In this document: piece by piece, positions 22,401-32,800 of the stretch
How positions within the stretch are numbered: position 1 is the first letter of the stretch
Layout of the letters: every line of letters starts with the position of its first letter
Origin: Branchipolynoe longqiensis
Lineage: Eukaryota; Annelida; Polychaeta; Phyllodocida; Polynoidae
NCBI GenBank assembly: GCA_030323885.1
Contig: JASIRB010002665.1
Span: 1 to 64,000, forward strand
Direction of reading: 5' to 3'
DNA length: 64,000 bases
Notes under the pieces: generated by a model
What the model was told of the DNA's origin: nothing
The model's input: only the letters and a program-made list of their open reading frames with translations
Databases searched by the model: none
Translations under genes and position numbers: made by a program

Positions 22401-25400
22401 CATTATGTCATTGTTAGGTTAGTATTGTTTTGATGTGGGAGTGCAGTTTCCTGAAAACCCCTTGTCTTTTCGTTTAGTTATTGTTTTTTTCCAGGGTTCA
22501 TTGATGTGTCTATGTAACACTTTTTCAATGAGCTTGCCTGGGGTTTGAAGAATTGATATTGGCCTGTAGTTTCCCATGTTTTGTTTGTCTCCACACTTGT
22601 GAATGGGGGTGATGGTTACCATTTTCCAGGCTGAGATAAAACGCCCCTGCTCAAAGGAGATATTGAATAGGTCTACTATGGTGGCCGGGATGGCTTGGAG
22701 TGCCTCTTTCAGTATTTTGGTTGGTATTTCATCTATTCCACTTGGTTTATTCGTGTCTATGTCATTTATTAATTTTTTTACTTCTATCATATCTGTTTTG
22801 CAGGTGGGGATTTCGTTCTCCACAGTTCCTGATCTGTTTTCCCATCTTTTTTTGAATTTTTCTGACACCTTTTGCCCTATTGTGGCAAAGTGTCTGTTCA
22901 GTTTGTTTGCTGCATCTTTGTCTGTGAGCATTGCCCCTTCGTTATCTTGGAAGTTTGTATGCTCTTTGTAATTTTTTTGGAATAATAGGTTTACATTTTT
23001 CCAGAATTTGTTTGTGTTGCTTCCCCAGTCTTTGTCCTGCTTTATTATGTATTTCTTTTTTGCTGTTTTCACAGCTTTGAGAGAGTTGTTTCTGGCGATA
23101 CGGTAGGCCAGTTTGTCTTCTATTGTTTCTGTGCGTTTTGCTTTATCACCCAGTTTACTTTTGGTTGTGATGCGTGTTAGCAGGTCTTTGTCTACCCAAG
23201 GGTCTTGGTTTTTTTGTATTTTTATTTTCTTCATGGGACACATCTCATCAGTTGATTTTCTTATTTCTGTGATGATGTTGTCCCAATAGATATCAACATC
23301 ATCTCTGTTTTGTGTGATGTTGTTTATGTTTTGGTGCAGATGATTTTTTAATGTATCTTCTGAGTAGTTTTTTAAGGACCTGCCCATTTTGTATTCATAG
23401 TGATTTGTCCTTTTAAGCTTTTTCCTGGTTACATATACTAGTTTGTGGTCGCTTATACCCCAGCTTCTAGTGCCCCATTTTGTGGCATGGTTTGAGTTGG
23501 TTAATATTAGGTCTATTGTTGAGCTATTGTTGCTTAGCCTTGTGTTTTCAGTGATGAGCTGCTGCAGGCCTAAGAACTTGATTGTGGTTTGCAGCATTAG
23601 TTTATTTTTTTCATTGCTGCTGTAATTCACATTGAAGTCCCCTAGCACAAAGATTTCTGCATTTGTTGATTTTTTTACAGTGTTACTGCTCTTTTCTAGT
23701 TCTTCAAGGAATACTTCAATTTCACCTGACGGTGGCCTATAGAGGCTAGCTATGGCTACATTTGCTTGCTTTTCGTTTTTATTAGGCACCATAGTAGCTC
23801 TATGTGCTCATTTGAGAGATTTGTTGGTTTTAGCTTTTCAGTGTCTAGGTTTTTGGTGGCTTTGCAGTAAATGGCAACCCCTCCACCTTTCTTTGTTTGG
23901 TTCATTGCATTAATGTGCTGTCTGTCATTACGTACAAGCCTATATCCGTCTATATGGAGGGTGTTGTTTTGGTGTTTGTCAGTGAACCATGTCTCTGATA
24001 ATGTTAGTACATCTAGATTGTCTTTTTTTAGATGCATTTTTATTATGTCTATTTTATTGGATGCACTCTGACAGTTTAGGTGGGCGAAGTGTGTGCCCCT
24101 TCCCAGTTTGCATTTCAATCTCTTCTACCATATATATTTTACTTTAAATAATAGTTTTAGGATAGTGGTTGCTTGATTTCGCGAGTTTTTGATTTTGTTT
24201 TGATTTTATTTTGGCTTAGTGATTGATGGATTCGGGGTGTATGTGCTGGTGCATACAGCACACATGGCCCCTTTTGATAGATAGTCCTGCATACCTCCAT
24301 TACTTTTACTTTTACCTGTGCGCATAGAGGAAGACATAAACATTGAAGTGTGTATTAGTTGTACCTGATTATACTTATGATTTAGGGTTTGGTTAGTGAA
24401 ATTTATCAAAGTTTGTGATACTTATGTTTTGGAGCCCTGGTGCTCTTTCCAGTTCTCCGTGATGCTTTTTGACAGCCTGGCACTGACATATCTGGCATAT
24501 TAGTGTATACCATCCGTCATGCCAATGCCATATCGTGCCGCTCTCTTTCCATGCCTTGTTTTGTGGGTTGACGGTTTGTTGTCTTTTAATCTAGTGTGGG
24601 TGGAAGTGGAGCAAGCTGTGCGTTGCTATGTTTTTTGCACCTCCTCCTTACCTGCTGGGAGAGCTCTTATGCTTTCTCCTGCTCTTCATTTTCAATTACT
24701 TCTTGTTTTCTTATGACATATTTGTTTTTGCCCGTTTATTTATTTGTTTATTTATTTGTATTTGCTTCCTTGCACAGGCTTTCCTTTATTTTTTGGAGGA
24801 TGTTCCCCATTTTATTTTTGTATCCTTGTTTTACTGTTTCGCCTTCACTGGTGCTGTCCAGGTACTGACCTGAGCCCCAGTATGGGCATTTTGTGCATTC
24901 CCTGAATGCGTTTCCTGGAGCATTTATTAGTTTCTCCTTCAGGCTTTCGTTTTGTGTGAACTTTGCGCGGACGATGTCCTCCAGCACATTTTCATTGGTT
25001 TTGCACCACTCCTGTGTTCTCCATGTCTTCTTTGCTATTGCCTTTATCGTATTACACCAACACTACAGCTGGCCAGCATTGTAAACAAGCCTGGATACCC
25101 GGGCTTACATGCTATGGACAGTATAAATACAGCCTCAATAAAAAAAAATTTAAAAAATGGATTTTCAGTGTTGTCTATCATTCTCATTATGTCATTCTCA
25201 TTATGTACCTAGACAAACAGTACCTATGCACAGTACATATACACACATTACCTAGACACAGTACCTAGACACCGTATATATATATATACACAGTACATAG
25301 ACACACAGTACATATACACAGTACATATACACACAGTGCTTAGATACACAGTACCTAGATACACATTACATAGACACACACTACATAGACACATTATATA

Positions 25401-26793
25401 TATACAGTGCCTAGACACAACGTACCTAGACACAGTACATATAAACACAGCACATATACACACGTTACATAGACACAGTACATAGACACACAGTATTCTA
25501 GACACGCAGTACATAGACACACCAGACAGGGTGGCCGAATGAGTAGAGCACCCGTCTCCTGTGTTAGGAGATCCGGGGATCCGAACCCATGAGTCTGTGG
25601 GTTCGAATCCTGGTTGTGTCAAACCAATGACTTAAAAATTGATACTTGACGCTTCCTTGGCCTGGCGCTCGGCGTTATTAGGATAGGGCAAGGACTGTTT
25701 GGCTCAGTGTCAGGATACTGTGACTGAGTGGGATATCAGGTCATGGTGGTGGCGGCCTGGTGTCCCAGTGGAGCAGCACTATAAAGTCGGCATGATTGCG
25801 CACTATCACAAGTCAGTACACGTCCTTATATGACCTTAGATGTTGCTGGGACGTAAACCAACAACAAACAAACAAACCTAGACACGCAATACCGTGACAC
25901 ACAGTACCGTGACACACAGTACCTATACACAAGTACCGTGACACAGTACCGTAACACAGTACATATACACAAGTACCGTAACACAGTACCGTGACATACA
26001 GTACCGTGGTACTCAATACCTATACACAAGTACCGTGACATACAGTACCGTGACATACAGTACCATGACATACAGTACTGTGACATACAGAACCATGTCA
26101 TACAGTATCGTGACATACAGTACCGTGACATACAGTACTGTGACATACAGTGCCGTGACATACAGTGCCATGACATACAGTGCTGTGACATACATGTACC
26201 GTGACATACAGTAATGTGACATACAGTACCGTGACATACATTACTGTGACATACAGTACAGTGCCGTACAGTACCGTGACATACAGTACCATGACGCACA
26301 GTACCGTGACATACAGTATACAGTACCAGGACATACAGTACCAGGACATACAGTACCATGACACATACTACCTAGACACACAGTACCATGACACATACTA
26401 CCTAGACACAAGTACCATAGCACAGTACCATAACACAGTACCGTGACACGCAGTACCTATGCACAAATACCGTAACACAGTACCGTATCACAGTACCGTG
26501 GCACACAATACCTATACACACTTACCGTGACATACAGTACCGTGACATACAGTACCGTGACATACAGTACCGTGACATACAGTACCGTGACATACAGTAC
26601 GTGACATGCAATACCGTGACATACAGTACCATGACATACAGTACCGTGACACACAGTACCGTGACATACAGTGCCATGACACACATTACCCACACAATGG
26701 TTTAGTTCACGGCCGTATAGCCTCGTGTGTGTTCTACTATTCCAAATGGACTTTGTTTATGTTTAGTTTAATTTGTTCATTAAACCTTGATAC

Positions 26794-26831
<38 letters not shown>

Positions 26832-29800
26832 CCTCTTCTTTGATGCAGGCTTGTGGGAGCCTATACACAGCTGATATGTTTTCTTGTTTTCAGTATGGGT
26901 GGACTAATTCTAGATTTTGCCGTTGGAAGCTATCACGGCATTGCAGTCTTTCAACCAGTTATTAATGGTAAGAACTTAAGGAAGCTATGTACACCTCTGT
27001 ATCATAAATAGACCCCGCCAGTTAAGCTAGTGACATCTGTCGGCAGAATCTGGAACAACTCTAGTTGGGTACATTCCCTCACTGCCTATGATTTCACATG
27101 CTATATCTCCGTAAAGAATGCTTGGAAAAATAATAAAATGCTTGATTATATACGTGCCTGCATTATTTCTACCACACAACAATCTTCATGGGCTCCAATA
27201 GCTTAGCGGCTGGAGCGTGAACTTGTCGTCTTGAAGGCTATGGCTGAGGCTATGCAGACTACGGGCTGCCCACCTCAATATTAATTTGAGATAATTCAAA
27301 TAAAGCATTAACAGTTAGAAAGTGAACCTAAATAAGCTTTAATAGTTAGGAAAGAATTAACCATATAGAGTAGTCAACTAACATAGGCTACTAACCAGAC
27401 CAACTATCTATCTGCTACTGAAATGCAGGCAATCAAATATGTTATCAGCAGCTTCCAACACTACAACTGGCCAGCATTGACCATCTCATCTGACTGTCCT
27501 CTGCATAGTCTCGGCTCTAGGCTTCAATCACACACAAGTTATCCATCAACTATGCCAATGGTATATATATATATATATATACAGTAAAACATCTCTAACC
27601 GACCACCTCCCTAAATGGACCACTTAAAGTCGCTTCCAAAGTGGGTCGATTTAGCGAGGTCTTACTGTATATATATTATACAAGGATAAACAGTGACCCA
27701 CTCTATCTCCCTGACACATATAGCACCAACAGCGCCTATTCTATCTGTACTGTCGAGGATGATATTGCCAATTTGATTCAGTGCTTCAACAAGCAGTAGT
27801 TGGAAAAGCTGTGACAATGTTACATCTGAATACCACCTAGTTAGCATTGCCCTGCTCTAGCTGCTTGAGCGGCCTGAGAATGTTGGCTCGGCGTGAGAGT
27901 GTTGTTGATGCACACTTATCTCTGAGTTGCAGGTGTCGGGGGTAACCTGGTGGCCGTGCAGGCCAGTCGACTGTCCACGGCGCTGCACAGGACGGCGGTC
28001 CCTGGCCGCCTGCCCGCCGGGGCCCTCACCGGCTGCCCCAACATATTCTCTACCTTCTTCGGATCAGGTGAGTTCTGGCAAGGACCAGCGGTGAGTGGTC
28101 GCAAAGTGCTTTCTGCTGGTTGTTTGGTTGTCTTTTTTTTTTTTTTATGATGGTAAATTTATGCTGCCCGTAACGGTTACGGCTAATGACTTGCTTTCGC
28201 CGCTAGACTGTAAGTCTCATGGTTCCCCTTGTTTTGTTACTTTCCGTTGTTGTGTAGCTATCTACTTATGCATTTGGTGGGGCGAGGGGTGGAATGGCTT
28301 ACTTATCAGACGAAGTCAACTGTGTAGATACTCTCTGGTCTGGGTATAAAGCAGCGATAAGACATGCTGACATCAGTCAACTGTGTAGATACTCTCTGTG
28401 GTCTGGGTATAAAGCAGTGATAAGACATGCTGACATCAGTCAACTGTGTAGATACTCTCTGTGGTCTGGGTACAAAGTAGCGATAAGATGTGCTGACATC
28501 AGTCAACTGTGTAGATACTCTCTGTGGTCTGGGTATAAAGCAGCGATAACACCTGCTGACATCAGTCAATGTGTAGATACACTCTGTGGTCTGGGTATAA
28601 AGCAGCGATAACACCTGCTGACATGAGTCAACTGTGTAGATACTCTCTGTGGTCTGGGTATAAAGCAGCGATAACACCTGCTGACATCAGTCAACTGTGT
28701 AGATACTCTCTGTGGTCTGGGTATAAAGCAGCGATAAGACATGCTGACATCAGTCAACTGTGTAGATACTCTCTGTGGTCTGGGTATAAAGCAGCGATAA
28801 GACCTGCTGACATCAGTCAACTGTGTAGATACTCTCTGTGGTCTGGGTATAAAGCAGCGATAAGACCTGCTGACATCAGTCAACTGTGTAGATACTCTCT
28901 GTGGTCTGGGTATAAAGCAGCGATAAGACCTGCTGACATCAGTCAACTGTGTAGATACTCTCTGTGGTCTGGGTATAAAGCAGCGATAAGACCTGCTGAC
29001 ATCAGTCAACTGTGTAGATACTCTCTGTGGTCTGGGTATAAAGCAGCGATAACACCTGCTGACATCAGTCAATGTGTAGATACTCTCTGTGGTCTGGATA
29101 CAAAGTAGCGATAAGACGTGCTGACATCAGTCAACTGTGTAGATACTCTCTGTGGTCTGGGTACAAAGCAGCGATAAGACCTGCTGACATCAGTCAACTG
29201 TGTAGATACTCTCTGTGGTCTGGGTATAAAGCAGCGATAACACATGCTGACATCAGTCAACTGTGTAGATACTCTCTGTGGTCTGGGTATAAAGCAACGA
29301 TAAGACATGCTGACATTAGTCAACTGTGTAGATACTCTCTGTGGTCTGGGTATAAAGCAGCGATAAGACCTGCTGACATCAGTCAATTGTGTAGATACGC
29401 TCTGTGGTCTGGGTACAAAGTAGCGATAAGATGTGCTGACATCAGTTAACTGTGTAGATACTCTCTGTGGTCTGGGTATAAGCAGCGATAAGACGTGCTG
29501 ACATCAGTCAACTGTGTAGTTGCCCTCTACGGTCTGGGTATAAGCTCAGGCAGTAGCGTGACCACTTGTGAAGATGTCGGTCATCCTATCGATCCTGCTC
29601 AGTGGAAATTTTGCAGTTTGGGCTATTTTTCGTTCCAACCAGTGGTCCACAACTGGTTCATCAAAGGCTGTCGTGTGCACTGTGCTGTGCTGTCTGTGGG
29701 GAAAGTGCATATAAAAGACTGCTTATCGGAAAGACTAGCCTATGTGGCAGCAGCAGGTTTCCTCCTAAGAAATATGTCAGATAAAAATCAATGATCTCTA

Positions 29801-32800
29801 GAGGCGTCGTTAAATAAAGCAAGCTTTACTTTTTGCTTCAGGTTTAAACGCGAGGACATCACGTGTGTTGATGCTGCTGGTTGTACCGGGCCACCTTATC
29901 TTCATATACACGATACACTACTTGCATGCAGGCCACACGTCCATCACGCTAACCTTTGCAGCAGTTTACCTATTCGCTGCTTCCCTGCAGGTACTTACAA
30001 CATAATTACTAAAGGGATTCTTTATATAGTAACTTCTGGTTTAAATCAATCATAATGTGTTAAATATGGTGAGCTGTGTATGTTCTCGAAGCATTGTCTA
30101 AGCACTCATTCTCTCAATCTATTGAGGCATTGTCTAAGCACCCATTCCCTCAGTCTATTGAAGCATTGAGTAAGCAATTATTCCCTCAGTCTATTGAGGC
30201 ATTGTCTAAACACTCATTGATTGGTATATTGAAGCACTGTCTAAAAACACGTTGCCTCAGTATATTGATGCATTGTCTAAGCACTCATTTCTTCAGTCTA
30301 CTGAAGCATTGTCTATGCACTCATTCCCTCAGTGTATTGAAGCATTGTCTAATCACTCATTCCTTCAGTATATTGAAGCATTGTCTAAGCACTCATTCCC
30401 TCAGTCTATTGAAGCATTGTCTAAGCACTCATTCCCTCAGTCTATTGAATCATTGTCTAAGCATCCATTCCCTCAGTCTATTGAAGCATTGTCTAAGCAC
30501 ACATTGCCTCAGTATATTGAGGCATTGTCTAAGCACTCATTCCCTCGGTCTATTGAAGCATTGTCTAAGCACCCATTGCCTCAGTATATTGAAGCATTGT
30601 CTAATCACTCATTCCCTCAGTATATTAAAGCATTGTCTAAGCACGCATTCCCTCAGTCTATGAAGCATTGTCTAAGCACACATTGCCTCAGTATATTGAT
30701 GCACTGTCTAAGCACGCATTCCATCAGTCTATTGAAGCACTGTCTAACCGTTCATTCCCTGCCTATCGAAGCATTGTCTAAGCATTCATTCCCTGCCGAT
30801 CAAAGCATTGTCTATGCATTCATTCCCTGCCTATCACAGCATTGTCTAAGCACTCATTCCCTGCCTATTAAAGCATTGTCTAAGCACTCATTCCCTGCCC
30901 ATTGAATCATTGTGTAAGCACTCATTCCCTGCCCATTGAACCATTGTCTAAGCAGTCATTCCCTGCCCATTGAAGCATTGTCTAAGCACTCATCCCCTGC
31001 TTATTTAAGCATTGTCTAATCATTCATCCCTGCTTATTGAAGCATTGTCTAAGCACTCATTTCCTGCATATCGAAGCAGTCTAATCACTCATTCCATTCC
31101 TATTGAACCATTGTCTAAGCACTCATTCCCTTCCTATTGAAGCATTGTCTAAACACTCTTTCCCTGCCTATGGAAGCATTGTCTAATCACTTATTCCCTT
31201 GAAGCATTGCCTAAGCACTCATTCCCTGTCCATTGAAGCATTGTCTAAGCACTCATTCCCTGTCCATTGAGGCATTGTCTAATCACTCATTCCCTGCCTA
31301 TCGAAGGAGTTTAAGCACTCATTCTATTCCTAATGAACCATTGTTTCCGCACTCATTCCCTTCCTATTGAAGCATTGTCTAATCACTCATTCCCTGTTCA
31401 TTGAAGCATTGTCTAAGCACTCAATCCCTGCCCATTGAAGCATTGTCTAAGCACTCATTCCCTGCCTATCGAAGCATTGTCTAATCACTTATTCCATTCC
31501 TAATGAACCATTGTTTACGCACTCATTCCCTTCCTATTGAAGCATTGTCTAAGCACTCATTCCCTGTTCATTGAAGCATTGTCTAAGCACTCAATCCCTG
31601 CCCATTGAAGCATTGTCTAAGCACTCATTCCCTGCCCATTGAAGCATTGTCTAAGCACTCATTCTCTGCCTATCGAAGCATTATCTAAGCATTCATTCCT
31701 GTCTATTGAAGCATTGTCTAAGCACTCATTCCCTGCCCATTGAAGCATTGTCTAGGCACTCATTCCCTGCCCATTGAATCATTGTCTAAGCACTCATTCC
31801 CGGCCAATCGAAGCATTGTCTAAGCACTCATTCCCTGCCCATTGAATCATTGTCTAAGCCCTCATTCCCTGCCTATTGAAGAATTGTCTAAGCACTCATT
31901 CCCTGTCCATTGAAGCATTGTCTAAGCACTCATTCCCTGTCCATTGAAACATTGTCTAATCACTCATTCCCTGCCCATTGAAGCATTGTCTAAGCACTCA
32001 TTCCGTGTCCATTGAAGCATTGTCTAAGCACTCATTCCCTGTCCATTGAAGCATTGTCTAAGCACTCATTCTCCCAGTCCATTACATTCCAGTGGGCCTC
32101 ATAAAGCTAATAATAACAACCAACGTAACTACACTTTTTTTTATTATTATTGATTATTGAGGCTGTATTTATACTGTCCATAGCATATAAGCCTGGGTAT
32201 TCAGGCTTGTTTTCAATGCTGGCCAGTTGTAGTGTCGGTATTATCTTACCACACAGTGGCTGCTGATGAGTTATTTGATTGCCTGCATTTCAGTATCTGA
32301 TAGATAGTTGGTTGGTTCGGTTAGTAGCCTATGTTAGTTATTTTGGATTTTCTTGGCATATATGTGTTTTTACTTTTTTATTCTCTTACTACTAGACTAG
32401 CCTACTCCTATTTACATATCATAGGCTTGTACGTAGCTGTTTGGTGTGCTACCTGGCTACTTTTGGCATGGTTACCTTCCATTGGGCGTCCCGCATATTG
32501 CAACAACACATTCATTGCCTTGAATGAAACGGGGCTTCAGCAGTCACAGATACTATTAAATTAACTTGGTATGACCTTCTATGCAGCAGCAAGTGGTTAA
32601 TATAATAAATGCACCAGTATCTAAGTTGGGTATGTAGGATCAGGTCTAGATAAGTGTTCTTGTTTAGACAATTTGATGCTTTCGTTGTTCCATGCAGCTT
32701 CAAGAGAACGTTTTGTCTGCTTGTATATTACTATTATTAGCTGATTAAACGGAAAATTTCAATCGCAAACAATTAGTTTTCCTCATTCCACTGCTCCTTT

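Larger units (their letters stand above)
20889..25052 (-). mobile_element. Jockey/CR1-like LINE, copy 2 (long, with ORF1-region remnant)
   Basis: Same family as 836-4142. The 3' end is at 20889 (T-rich, then TTGAGGCTGTATTTATACTG at about 20920). It runs through RT, endonuclease and a further 5' region to 25052, where it joins an opposite-strand 3' fragment. It extends about 870 bases 5' of the copy 1 truncation point and therefore shows what precedes ORF2. Many indels in the RT part (21.3-22.4 kb) mark it as older or less constrained than copy 1. Confidence 0.9.

Noticed and set aside
25523..25625. Functional tRNA gene
   Set aside because: The A- and B-box-like head is continuous with a SINE body and tail and the cloverleaf is imperfect.
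25826..26693. Minus-strand [13 protein letters not shown] repetitive ORFs
   Set aside because: 15-bp minisatellite artefact.
28306..29449. Long open frames on both strands (up to 179 codons) with 21-residue repeats
   Set aside because: They follow from a 63-bp tandem repeat in an SLC41 intron; both strands are equally open and no start or splice context supports a gene.
30076..30905. ORFs of 195 and 217 codons with 12-residue repeats
   Set aside because: 36-bp periodicity of an intronic minisatellite; when the period becomes 34 the frames close.
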